This document shows positions 25,057 through 33,471 of a stretch of DNA of 64,000 nt, piece by piece (position 1 is the stretch's first letter; every line of letters starts with the position of its first letter). Under the pieces are notes generated by a model. The model saw nothing but the letters and a program-made list of their open reading frames with translations. It searched no databases and was not told the origin of the DNA. The translations under genes and the position numbers were made by a program. Source of the DNA: JBCCCJ01 sp039029315 (GTDB lineage: Bacteria > Bacteroidota > Bacteroidia > J057); assembly GCA_039029315.1 (NCBI GenBank), contig JBCCGK010000069.1, forward strand, positions 1 to 64,000, written 5' to 3'.

Positions 25057-27138
25057 ATGCGCTACCTCTGTTTTTTTCATCTCCTGACACTCCTAAGCCC
25101 ACTACTGCTCTGTTCCCAAACCATCATCACAACTGGGATTGGAAATGATACTAGCTGGAATTTGGCTGGAAGTCCCTATCATATCATAAATGATATTTAC
25201 ATTGGGAATGGTGCCACCTTAACCATTGAAGCAGGAGTTGAAGTCCTGTGTGATTCCAATGTTCAGATATACATTCTGGGTAGTTTGATTGCCAATGGGA
25301 CTGCAACAGACTCTATCTATATTGGTTCGCTGAATGAAGCCTTGATCGGCGATCTGGGCCCTGACAGCCATTATGATTGGAAGGGATTTGTGATGTATCA
25401 AGGATCCAGTGTCCAGATGGAATATGTCCTTGGGGGAATGGCGAATGAATTTTTCCTCCCCATCCTGGCCTATGATTCCATGATTCTTGATCTGAGTCAT
25501 TGCCATTTTACAGAGAACAAGATCTTTACTCGCTTATTCGACGCAACACATTCCAGTATTCAACAGTGCGAGTTTAGTCATTCCCGTTATGTATTGTATA
25601 ATGTCGAACATGCCAACATTCAGAACTGTGTGTTCCGAAACATAGGAGATTCTGTCCAGACGTCTGTGCTTTCTATTTATACCTTGGACAATCAGTTTGT
25701 GAATTGTCAGTTCATTGATATTCAGGCTCAGGTACGTTTGAGGGGGGGATTGGTCGATGGCTGTGAATTTTTTTATGAAAACTATGTCCCTGGTCCAATC
25801 GTTTATTCTTCCATCGCTTTGGATGCCTGGGGAGCTCAATCCCCAACTGTCATCCAGAACTCTTCTTTTTTTACTGTGGCTGGCATTACGGTCTATTCAT
25901 CGCCTCCTGGCTTATCTATCAACAATAATGAGATCTGTACAAGTGTCCCTGGGCGTGGCATTATCCTGTATAATTCAGATTTTTTTCCAACTCCCCTAGA
26001 CGTCTCCAATAATTGCTGGTGCTCTCTGGACACTGGCTATATCAATCAACAGGTCTTTGATAGTATGTACCTTGCTCCTGCTAGCAATATTGTCATGTAT
26101 CCTGTTGATTCATTCTGCGTCCCGACAAGCGTCTTCCCTGGGGATGCCAATCACGATCAAGTTGCCAATCATTCCGACCTCCTCCCGATCGGGCTCCATT
26201 TCGGAAGTGTTGGGCCAGTTCGGACCAATGCTTCCCTCAACTGGCTGTCACAGCCAGCCGATGCCTGGGGAGATTCCCTCCTGGCCACAGGCGTAGATCT
26301 GAAGCATGTGGATTGCGATGGCAATGGAATCATCAACGAAGATGATACACTGGCCATCCACCTCAACTATCTCCAGACTCACAATGGCTATAAGACCAGC
26401 AGCGGTTCAGTAGATGGCATCCCATTATACTTTGAGATGCCGTCTGCCTCTGCCAATCCTGGAGATACCTTGTCTATTCCAATCATGCTTGGCACAATAG
26501 ATACCCCTGCTGTTCAGCTGTATGGGTTGGCATTTTCTGTTCAATATGACTCATCCACCATTGATCAGAGTCTGACCCAAGTAGATTTTGGCAATTCCTG
26601 GCTAGGGACCAAAGAGACAAATATGTTGACTTTTTCCAGGAATCTGGATTCGCTTCAACAAATTGATCTGGCACTCGTTCGCATCAATCAGATGGATACC
26701 ATGGGCATCGGGCAGATTGCAGAAATCATTGTTGTGATTGATGATGACATCTTCAAGCGAGATGAACCATTGCGCTTGAGCTTTGCCAATGTAGAAGCCA
26801 TTGATGCTTCTGGGAAATCTATCGATCTGGACATCAAAGTTGGTATATCAGCCATTCAGCAAACTGATACCCTCACCAATGCCATTTCTCCTGCTTTGTC
26901 TCAGCTGTTGCAGGTCTATCCGAATCCAGCTGAGAAGGAAATTGTTCTCCGGCTGGACCATCATCCCATACAATCAGTAAGCTTACTCAATCCCCTCGGA
27001 CAAATCGGCAAATCTATGCCACTCTCTTCTCCGGACACCTCCATCAAACTCGACATAAGCAGCTTTCCCAAAGGCCTATACTTGCTGAAAGTCCATACCG
27101 AAGCTGGTGAAGCGGTTCGCAAACTTATGATCAGGTAA
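25057..27138 (+). CDS. T9SS protein with beta-helix, dockerin-like and cohesin-like modules (paralogue 3)
   Basis: The 693-residue protein has a signal peptide (1-23, ending LLCSQ), a beta-helix (about 25-345), the NNCWCSLDTGY motif, and calcium loops DANHDQVANHSD and DCDGNGIINEDD. A cohesin-like sandwich (about 465-595) and a T9SS sorting domain (VYPNPAEKEIVLR to AVRKLMIR) complete it. Second calcium loops are perfect dockerin-type (ligands at positions 1, 3, 5 and 12); first loops carry His or Asn at some positions. The gene probably forms one unit with paralogue 2. Its last 8 bases overlap the convergent gene at 27131. Confidence 0.87.
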   Translation: MRYLCFFHLLTLLSPLLLCSQTIITTGIGNDTSWNLAGSPYHIINDIYIGNGATLTIEAGVEVLCDSNVQIYILGSLIANGTATDSIYIGSLNEALIGDLGPDSHYDWKGFVMYQGSSVQMEYVLGGMANEFFLPILAYDSMILDLSHCHFTENKIFTRLFDATHSSIQQCEFSHSRYVLYNVEHANIQNCVFRNIGDSVQTSVLSIYTLDNQFVNCQFIDIQAQVRLRGGLVDGCEFFYENYVPGPIVYSSIALDAWGAQSPTVIQNSSFFTVAGITVYSSPPGLSINNNEICTSVPGRGIILYNSDFFPTPLDVSNNCWCSLDTGYINQQVFDSMYLAPASNIVMYPVDSFCVPTSVFPGDANHDQVANHSDLLPIGLHFGSVGPVRTNASLNWLSQPADAWGDSLLATGVDLKHVDCDGNGIINEDDTLAIHLNYLQTHNGYKTSSGSVDGIPLYFEMPSASANPGDTLSIPIMLGTIDTPAVQLYGLAFSVQYDSSTIDQSLTQVDFGNSWLGTKETNMLTFSRNLDSLQQIDLALVRINQMDTMGIGQIAEIIVVIDDDIFKRDEPLRLSFANVEAIDASGKSIDLDIKVGISAIQQTDTLTNAISPALSQLLQVYPNPAEKEIVLRLDHHPIQSVSLLNPLGQIGKSMPLSSPDTSIKLDISSFPKGLYLLKVHTEAGEAVRKLMIR

Positions 27139-27586
27139 GATTATCCCAAGGAACCAAATGATACTCCAGGGCCCATTCTTTCATATATGTCACCTTCTTT
27201 GGAACCATCTTGTACACGATCAACTCCGGATTGTCGATGCTTCCGAGATAGTGCTGCAATAGTCTATTGCTAGCCCAGATCTCCTCCAATAGCGCACGGT
27301 CAGTGACGACTTCGGCAATGGCAGTAATGCGTACCTGATCGTGTTCACTGTCCATGTAGCAGAGTTCCACTTTAGGATTGTCAGCTATTTGGGCAGTTTT
27401 GGCATAACTTTTCAGATTAGCGATATAAATGGTGAATCCATCTGTTCGCACAGGAGAGACTGGTCGCACACGCGCCTGCTCACCGTCCATACTACTAAGA
27501 AAAGGAAATTTAGCAGATGTGATGACTGCCTGAGCAAGGGATACGAGTTGAGTTGGATCGACAGGATCTGGTGTAGGTTTTGGCAT
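27131..27586 (-). CDS. pyridoxamine 5'-phosphate oxidase-family flavin-binding protein
   Basis: The 151-residue protein has the split-barrel fold of the PNPOx-like family: a strand pair with ITSAKFPFLSSMDGEQARVRP at the start, then FTIYIANLKSYAKTAQIADNPKVELCY, the standard core. Members bind FMN, F420 or haem and reduce varied substrates; true vitamin B6 oxidase residues are not evident, so general stress-protein-like or unknown substrate is the safest call. Divergent from the VTT-domain gene 44 bp away. Convergent overlap of 8 bp with paralogue 3. Confidence 0.85.
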   Translation of the reverse strand: MPKPTPDPVDPTQLVSLAQAVITSAKFPFLSSMDGEQARVRPVSPVRTDGFTIYIANLKSYAKTAQIADNPKVELCYMDSEHDQVRITAIAEVVTDRALLEEIWASNRLLQHYLGSIDNPELIVYKMVPKKVTYMKEWALEYHLVPWDNLT

Positions 27587-27630
27587 ATCTTCAGAATGTG
27601 TATTTTGGTGGGGAAAGATAGCAAGATTGT

Positions 27631-28269
27631 ATGAGACTCCTTCTGATTTTCCTCGCTTTGACGATTGTGATGATGCTTCCCTTTTTTATTTGGGGAGATT
27701 TGCTAGAGACCAGCTTTCAAGAAGGGGGGGCAGCGCGTTGGTTAGAAGAGTTTGGCCCATGGGGGTGGTTGATGGCTATTCTTCTGCTCATTGGGGATTT
27801 GTTATTGCCTCTCCCGGGAACCCTGATCATGTCAGCCCTGGGCTATATCTATGGAATATTTCTTGGGGGCTTGCTCAGTGCAGTCGGTGCGTTTTTGGCC
27901 GGGAGTATTGCGTATGAGTGTTGCCGAATGATGGGAAGAGGAGCAGCCCTTTGGCTATTGGGAGAAAAAGATCTGGCTCGTGGAGAAAAATTATTCTCCC
28001 ATATCGGGGTGTGGTTGGTGGTATTGTCCCGATGGTTGCCCGTATTTCCAGAAGTCATTGCCTGTCTGGCAGGCTTAACAGATATGCCAAGATCCCGCTT
28101 TTATCTGGCTATGGGCTGTGGTGTCTTACCCTTGGGATTTGTCTATGCTTCTATCGGAGCGGCGGGCGTGGACAATCCTGGATTGGCCCTGATTCTCAGT
28201 GCTGGTCTTCCTCCGGTTTTGTGGTTGATTGTTCAGGCTGTGATTCGAGTTTCAGCTCGAAATGCTTGA
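27631..28269 (+). CDS. VTT-domain (TVP38/TMEM64, DedA-like) membrane protein
   Basis: The 212-residue inner-membrane protein has five or six hydrophobic helices. The core is LLLPLPGTLIMSALGYIYG (re-entrant loop with Pro), FLAGSIAYECCRMMGR and LSRWLPVFPEVIACLAGLT, which matches the SNARE-associated/VTT family conserved Arg and Pro-rich loops. Family members scramble or recycle lipid carriers such as undecaprenyl phosphate and phosphatidylethanolamine, or affect membrane potential; the exact role here is inferred. It stands alone between a divergent and a downstream gene. Confidence 0.87.
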   Translation: MRLLLIFLALTIVMMLPFFIWGDLLETSFQEGGAARWLEEFGPWGWLMAILLLIGDLLLPLPGTLIMSALGYIYGIFLGGLLSAVGAFLAGSIAYECCRMMGRGAALWLLGEKDLARGEKLFSHIGVWLVVLSRWLPVFPEVIACLAGLTDMPRSRFYLAMGCGVLPLGFVYASIGAAGVDNPGLALILSAGLPPVLWLIVQAVIRVSARNA

Positions 28270-28479
28270 TTATCAGCTCGGTTTTTCCTATATTAAGAGG
28301 GAACCCAAACAAACTACTATGCCCCCTTAAGGATTCTTACCTCCTTACCCCCTCAACTTATTCGCCCCCGCTCCTCCCGGATCGATTATCTATTCTTTCT
28401 ATCCATTCCCTTCCTGATTCCTACAAGCAACAGGATAGGGAGAACTACGCCTATTTTTTACTCTTAATCTCAAATCACT

Positions 28480-29007
28480 ATGTTACGATTTGCCGTATGT
28501 GCATTGCTATTTGCATTGCTTCCGACCAGTGCCTTTAATATGTTTGATCCTGCCTCCGAAAAGGCCAAAATTCGTTCTATCTGTGAGCAACAAGTGGAAT
28601 CATGGAGAATGAGGGATTTTCAGGGAGAGTCAGATGTCTGGGCTCATGAATCTTACATCATGAAGATGCTCACCAATGGAACGAGAACTTTTACCTGGGA
28701 AACCATTGGAGGACAATACGCAGCAGATTTTAAAGATTCCGCCTCGGATTATGAACCTGATTTTTTCACAGAACTCTCGGATTTTTATATTCATATCAAT
28801 GGAAAAAATGCCTGGGTAGTCTTTGATCAACATCAAGTCTTCCCGGATGAGGTAGGAAAAAACCAATTGTATGAATCACTTGAAGTCCGATTTCTAGAAA
28901 AAATTGAGGGTGAATGGAAAATTGTTTTTCAACTAACTGGTCCATATGACTCCCCCACTGCGAATTCTTCAGAAACAGAAACAATCTCTACACGATCTCA
29001 AAATTAA
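28480..29007 (+). CDS. exported NTF2-like (SnoaL-type) protein
   Basis: The 175-residue protein has a signal peptide (about 1-18). The NTF2-like cone fold is suggested by an opening helix (EKAKIRSICEQQVESWRMRD), a Trp-Ala-His segment after it, and paired strands (NAWVVFDQHQVF, ESLEVRFLEKIEGEWKIVFQ) in the family order. Such proteins are found as small-molecule binding or catalytic folds. No catalytic His/Asp pair could be assigned. A short Ser/Thr-rich tail follows. A strong terminator lies at 29164-29200. Confidence 0.7.
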   Translation: MLRFAVCALLFALLPTSAFNMFDPASEKAKIRSICEQQVESWRMRDFQGESDVWAHESYIMKMLTNGTRTFTWETIGGQYAADFKDSASDYEPDFFTELSDFYIHINGKNAWVVFDQHQVFPDEVGKNQLYESLEVRFLEKIEGEWKIVFQLTGPYDSPTANSSETETISTRSQN

Positions 29008-29163
29008 CATCTCATGTAAGTAAGGGGACACAATTATTTGTGAGGGATATAGTGGGTATAGGGGAAATAAGGTAGAAATATTACCAATCAAGCCAGTATT
29101 TCCCTTATACCCAAAATCAAACCTAATATTATCCATCTACTTATACTGAAGACGAATTTCAGT
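29008..29163. other. intergenic region with dispersed word and long imperfect stem
   Basis: gtaagtaaggggacaca (29016-29032) is the second copy of the word at 96-112. A 17-bp inverted pair with one mismatch joins 29053-29069 (tgggtataggggaaata) to 29097-29113 (tatttcccttataccca). Together they may be the remains of a mobile element end or a structured repeat; no coding sequence is linked to them. Confidence 0.45.
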
Positions 29164-29200
29164 AGCCGGACGAGAGCTCGTTTTCTCGTCCGGCTTTTTT
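29164..29200 (+). terminator. intrinsic terminator
   Basis: A perfect 12-bp stem (29164-29175 with 29184-29195, agccggacgaga/tctcgtccggct) has an 8-nt loop and five more T residues. It terminates the NTF2-like gene and isolates the next T9SS gene. Confidence 0.92.
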
Positions 29201-29327
29201 GCAGAATAAATGAGCAGAATTGTAGAGGGAAGAGTAGTCATTTTTCCCAATTCCTTGGCAATTAATCTGATCTTTTGTAACATACCGTCTAATCTTAATT
29301 TACCTTTACCACTATCCTCATAATCTT

Positions 29328-31655
29328 ATGATGAAAAAACTACCCTTAACACTCCTATTTGGGTTTCTTACCATCTTTGGATACTCCCAATATCATTACA
29401 ATCCCGCTATTCTCGATGCTGGAGACCCCTTTCCTGGCAATCCTGGTGGACTGAATACCCTTGAAGAGTTTCCTTTGGGCGGAGGACTAGATGTTTCCTG
29501 GAATGCAATTCTGGGACCAACTCTGGCTACACCGACCTGGTCTCCAATTCAAACGGTTTCGTTTCCATTTGAATTTAATGGGATTCCTGTAACACAATAT
29601 AAGGTATCTTCTTCAGGTGTATTGACCTTTAGTACAGCTGCTCCTACTGCTCCTACAGGTGCAAATGGTCTTTTGCCTTCTCCTTTGATCCCGGACCAAT
29701 CAGTCTGTATATGGGGACTTGCTGGCCCTGGGGACAATGACTTTGTTGTTACACAAACTTTCGGCGCAGCGCCTAACCGACAAGACTGGATTATGTTTGC
29801 GTCCTATAACGGAGATGGGCTAAATGTAGCCTGTTGGCATTATTATTCCATCGTACTGGAAGAAACTTCAAACAAAATCTATATCGTAGATCAGCGGCAC
29901 ACTGGCGCAGGTGGATGTGCTCCTTCCCTTACTATGGGAATACAAGTCAATGGTAGCAATGCCGAGCAAGTAGGTGGGTCTCCCAGTGTTCCTGTCATGG
30001 CCGGCGGCGATGCCTCTGATGAGGACAACACCTATTTCGAATTCATTCCAGGTCCCCGTGTGAACTACAATGCACGTGCGGTTTCAACCAATATCCCTAC
30101 TTTTTTGAAGCTGGATGATGGTCCCTTTGACATTGGGATGCGATTTCACAATCTCGGTGCTCAAGGCCTGATCGCTTATGATCTCAACTATAGCATAGAT
30201 GGTGGGGCAGTGGTTTCCGATCTGATTTCCAGTGTCAATGTTCAGCCGCAGACAGCAGCAGAGGCTACTTCGCCTACCCAATGGACGCCTCCTGGTATTG
30301 GTGAATACACCATCAAAATCTGGACGTCGGGCTTGAACGGAAACCCGGACCAATTCCCCGACAATGACACCATCACCAAAGTGGTTCGGGTCGTCTATGA
30401 TGTTTTCCCTCGACGTGCCCTGCATGAAGACTTTACCTCTTCTTCTTGTCCTCCCTGTTTGCCTGGAGGTATTCAGTTGAGAGATGTCCTTGGCAACTTT
30501 GACGATTCTACCCATACGTTGATCTCTTATGCCATGTCCTGGCCAAGTACAGGTGACCCTTATTATACAGATGAAGGAGGAGACAGAAGGTCTTATTATG
30601 GCGTAACGGGTATCCCTAACCTCTTCGTTGACGGTGGATGGGATGGCAACCCCAACAACTATGATGATGGAATCTTTAGTTCCTTCCAGGATATTCCAGC
30701 CTTGATGGAGTTGGATGCGACTTATACCATTGATAGTCTCGCGCCTATGCTGAAAAAGATCGATGTAGAGGTAACCATCACACCAGGAGTGGATTTCACA
30801 AGTCCGACCATGTTCTTGCATGCAGCAGTCTTCGAAACCCTGACTGAGAACAATCGATCCAATGACAACCCCAATGGCGAAACAGAATGGCATCACTATA
30901 TGAAGAAAATGCTGCCTGATGCGGATGGAACAGTGGTACAGCCTCTAACAGCGAATACTCCTGTAACCTTCAATCTCAGTTATTTCTTTGCTGGAGATTA
31001 TCGACTCCCACCGGATGCTGATTCTCCAACCAATGTGAACTCCGAACATTCTGTAGAAGAATTCACTGATTTGGGGGTGGTAGTGTTTGTTCAGGATGCT
31101 GGAACAAGAGAGATCTTCCAATCCAATTATGCCGAGGTCAAGTGTAACGAGATCGAAATTACTGCTGAAGCTGATGTGGATTCCACGTCCAATCAGGCAT
31201 ACATCAAGGTCAGTGCTGTCGAAGGTGGTATTGGCTATTCCTACACACTCAATGGATCTCCTGTTGGTGCCATGGATATAGATTCTATTGGGGGACTGGC
31301 TCCTGGTTCTTATGATTTGGTAGTAACTGATGGATATGGCTGTAGCGGAGAATCACATTTTCAAGCATGGACAGTTGGAATAGAAGAGGAATTGGAAGCA
31401 GGCATTGATCACCTATCTGTATATCCGAATCCCAACTCTGGTAGCTTCACAGTCAATGTCGAACTGAAAAAAGCTGACAGGCTGACCATTGAACTATACA
31501 ATGTCAATGGAAGTGTCCTCTTCACAGACAAGCAATCTGCTACCTTGAATTATCAGAGAGAACTCAATCTCGGCGAAGATTTGCCATCAGGTATATACAT
31601 CCTGAAAGCAGAAACTTCAAAAGGTGTTGGCTATGAGAGAATTGTGATTGAATAA
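29328..31655 (+). CDS. T9SS protein with Omp28/thioredoxin-like domain
   Basis: The 775-residue surface protein has a signal peptide (1-20). An N-terminal beta-sandwich region (about 30-240) is followed by an Ig-like segment (DLNYSIDGGAVV, about 280-350). Next is an Omp28-type thioredoxin-like domain (about 365-590), opening with LHEDFTSSSCPPCLPG, where CPPC sits at the thioredoxin active-site position, followed by GIPNLFVDGGWDG with the cis-Pro loop. An SprB-like repeat (about 620-690) and a T9SS sorting domain (VYPNPNSGSFTVN to GYERIVIE) close it. The role of the CPPC pair on the cell surface (redox or structural) is not known. Single transcription unit with terminators on both sides. Confidence 0.88.
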   Translation: MMKKLPLTLLFGFLTIFGYSQYHYNPAILDAGDPFPGNPGGLNTLEEFPLGGGLDVSWNAILGPTLATPTWSPIQTVSFPFEFNGIPVTQYKVSSSGVLTFSTAAPTAPTGANGLLPSPLIPDQSVCIWGLAGPGDNDFVVTQTFGAAPNRQDWIMFASYNGDGLNVACWHYYSIVLEETSNKIYIVDQRHTGAGGCAPSLTMGIQVNGSNAEQVGGSPSVPVMAGGDASDEDNTYFEFIPGPRVNYNARAVSTNIPTFLKLDDGPFDIGMRFHNLGAQGLIAYDLNYSIDGGAVVSDLISSVNVQPQTAAEATSPTQWTPPGIGEYTIKIWTSGLNGNPDQFPDNDTITKVVRVVYDVFPRRALHEDFTSSSCPPCLPGGIQLRDVLGNFDDSTHTLISYAMSWPSTGDPYYTDEGGDRRSYYGVTGIPNLFVDGGWDGNPNNYDDGIFSSFQDIPALMELDATYTIDSLAPMLKKIDVEVTITPGVDFTSPTMFLHAAVFETLTENNRSNDNPNGETEWHHYMKKMLPDADGTVVQPLTANTPVTFNLSYFFAGDYRLPPDADSPTNVNSEHSVEEFTDLGVVVFVQDAGTREIFQSNYAEVKCNEIEITAEADVDSTSNQAYIKVSAVEGGIGYSYTLNGSPVGAMDIDSIGGLAPGSYDLVVTDGYGCSGESHFQAWTVGIEEELEAGIDHLSVYPNPNSGSFTVNVELKKADRLTIELYNVNGSVLFTDKQSATLNYQRELNLGEDLPSGIYILKAETSKGVGYERIVIE

Positions 31656-31705
31656 GGGATATTTTCCCAACAAATTCCCTCAAGGAATACCAACAAACAT
31701 AGGAG

Positions 31706-31743
31706 ATACTCCCGGAATCTGAGTCGTCGGATTCCGGGAGTAT
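31706..31743. terminator. bidirectional hairpin between convergent genes
   Basis: A perfect 14-bp stem (31706-31719 with 31730-31743, atactcccggaatc/gattccgggagtat) has a 10-nt loop. It serves the T9SS gene on the plus strand and the SsuD-like gene on the minus strand. Confidence 0.85.
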
Positions 31744-31800
31744 GTTCTTTCGTGCACAGACGATTGTTTTTTGGAAAAAAAGGGGAAGCAAAACCACTCC

Positions 31801-32964
31801 TTAGCTTCGTATCCCTCCCGCCAGGGGAGATGGCGGCAACTGAACGGGTCGCCTGTTTTGAACGTCAGGCATGGAGAAGGTTTCAATCTGAGGAAGGACA
31901 TAGTTGGCAAACAGCCTGCATTCGTCCAGATGAGGATAACCAGAAAAAATGAAAGATCGGATACCCATATCCATATATCGCTGAATTTTTGCCAATACCT
32001 GATCGGGATTGCCCACAATCGCTCCTCCGCAACCTGAGCGGGCGCGTCCAATTCCTGTCCAGAGGTGTGGTTCTACAAAGCCATCATCATCAGCCATCTC
32101 CCTGATTGCCGTCTGCCTCGACACACCATATGATTTGGCATCAAGCGCCCGTTCCCGGATTTCTTTTCCTTTTTCATCTTCCACATATGTCATCAACCGT
32201 CTTGCAGCTGCTCGCGCTTCCTCTTCTGTTTCCCTGACGATCATATGCACACGTAGACCAAAATCTACTGTACGATTGTAGCCTGCAGCTTTTTGACTCA
32301 TATTTTTCATCAATCCCTGTATCTTATCCTCTGTTTCCGGCCACATGAGGTAGACATCACAATGCTCTGCACAAAGGTCTACAGCAGGCGGAGAATAGCC
32401 TCCAAAATACAAGAGAGGTCCCCCATTTTGCTGATAAGGCTTAACCGGTTCGGTGGTGTCAAGTTGTATGTGATAAAACTCTCCCTTGAAATTGATATGA
32501 TCCTGGGTCCACCCTTGTTTGAGAATCTCGATGACCTCTCTGGATCGTTGGTATCTCTCAGCAGAGCCCAAATCCGTTCCAGGCAAATTCGAAGAGATGA
32601 TGTTGATGGTGAGTCGCCCCTCCAGTATATGATCCAGGGTCGCAATAGCACGACCCAACATGGGTGGGTGGACCTCTCCACATCTGATGGCGGTCAGAAT
32701 GTTGATGTTGTTGGTCAAAGGAGCTACAGCAGCAGCAAAGGTGAGCGTATCCTGACCAACCTGATAGGAGGACGGACAGAGGATATTGCGGTATCCCAGA
32801 CGATCGGCAGTCAAGAGGACATTGGAGGTATTGTTCCAATCACTTTTGTATCGCACATCATGTCGGCCCAAAAATTCATCGTCCCCATTACAAAGAGGGG
32901 CGAACCATGAAACTTCAGCTCCGGTCAAATGCCTGGATCTGATCTGTATGGATGGATGCGTCAT
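31801..32964 (-). CDS. ssuD: LLM-class flavin-dependent monooxygenase, SsuD-like
   Basis: The 387-residue cytoplasmic enzyme is a bacterial luciferase-like FMNH2-dependent monooxygenase. Family marks include ADRLGYRNILCPSSY, AIRCGEVHPPMLGRAIATLD, the conserved GRLTINIISS and ERYQRSREVIEILK, all close to alkanesulfonate monooxygenase SsuD, which splits sulfonates to aldehyde and sulfite with reduced flavin. No flavin reductase or ABC sulfonate transporter gene is adjacent, so the substrate (sulfonate or other) is inferred. The last residues (LPPSPLAGGIRS) are encoded by a palindromic repeat-like sequence (31815-31829) and are probably not part of the ancestral protein. Confidence 0.87.
   Translation of the reverse strand: MTHPSIQIRSRHLTGAEVSWFAPLCNGDDEFLGRHDVRYKSDWNNTSNVLLTADRLGYRNILCPSSYQVGQDTLTFAAAVAPLTNNINILTAIRCGEVHPPMLGRAIATLDHILEGRLTINIISSNLPGTDLGSAERYQRSREVIEILKQGWTQDHINFKGEFYHIQLDTTEPVKPYQQNGGPLLYFGGYSPPAVDLCAEHCDVYLMWPETEDKIQGLMKNMSQKAAGYNRTVDFGLRVHMIVRETEEEARAAARRLMTYVEDEKGKEIRERALDAKSYGVSRQTAIREMADDDGFVEPHLWTGIGRARSGCGGAIVGNPDQVLAKIQRYMDMGIRSFIFSGYPHLDECRLFANYVLPQIETFSMPDVQNRRPVQLPPSPLAGGIRS
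31815..31829. repeat. ctcccgccaggggag palindrome inside the ssuD 3' end
   Basis: ctccc and gggag are complementary arms around gccag. A related palindrome lies at 147-164. Because it lies in frame it encodes the terminal PSPLAGG-like residues of the SsuD-like protein, suggesting insertion of a repeat that extended the gene. Confidence 0.5.
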
Positions 32965-33131
32965 TTTCTATTGGTATTGAGAGATGGGAAGTATCCTGAT
33001 CGGATGTATTTTTTCTTGAGCAAATATCATAGTACTAGACATTTTTCTAGTCAAGCTTGTGTGTTAGACAGGATTTACAGAATTAAGATATTGTTGTTCA
33101 GTCGATTCCAATCTTGTGAATCATGTAAATC

Positions 33132-33161
33132 TTGTCTGATAAATCATTCATAATAATTTTG
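33132..33161 (+). promoter_or_regulatory. Bacteroidota-type promoter
   Basis: TTG at 33132-33134 and TAATTTTG at 33154-33161 are separated by 19 bases, matching the housekeeping pattern TTTG/TTG-N19-TAnnTTTG of the phylum. A transcript would start near 33168, a few bases before a small open reading frame at 33175, and could run on to the symporter gene at 33472. Confidence 0.5.
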
Positions 33162-33174
33162 TCGAGTAGTTAGT

Positions 33175-33291
33175 ATGAGCAAATATATAAAAAGACAAAT
33201 CTACACATTCACCGTCGATCTGTCGGGCATGAAACGAGAGATCACCAACAACTTCCAACCTTCCCCTCCAGGCATGTATGCAAAGGCTTAG
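33175..33291 (+). CDS. possible small protein of 38 residues
   Basis: ATG at 33175 to TAG at 33289-33291, directly behind the promoter-like sequence at 33132-33161. The peptide starts MSKYIKRQIYTFTVDLSG and contains a basic N-terminus and a Pro/Gly end. I see no known family. It may be a leader peptide or chance. The rest of the gap (32965-33131 and 33292-33471) shows only a small actaga/tctagt pair near 33034-33051 and TATATTTG at 33332-33339. Confidence 0.25.
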   Translation: MSKYIKRQIYTFTVDLSGMKREITNNFQPSPPGMYAKA

Positions 33292-33471
33292 CCTCCGATT
33301 TTTCTCCTATATTCATGGATGAATGCCTCTGTATATTTGCACACACTCTTTTTCCACTGAAGCTACCATGAATGCCCCCTTACTTTGGACTGGGAACAAG
33401 AACCGAAACAGCTGTTGATCTTTCCAGCGGGCAATTTGCAGACATATTCATCTTGAAAAAATTCGACTACT

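Noticed and set aside
7719..27138. Cellulosome gene cluster
   Set aside because: The dockerin-like and cohesin-like modules suggest it, but there are no glycoside hydrolases, no scaffoldin, and secretion is by T9SS sorting domains.
27918..28538. Open frame of 206 codons on the plus strand
   Set aside because: It is an out-of-frame shadow of the VTT-domain gene that runs into the next gap and overlaps the start of the next gene.
30084..30896. Open frame of 270 codons on the minus strand
   Set aside because: It is inside the Omp28-like T9SS gene on the other strand and has no protein-like features.
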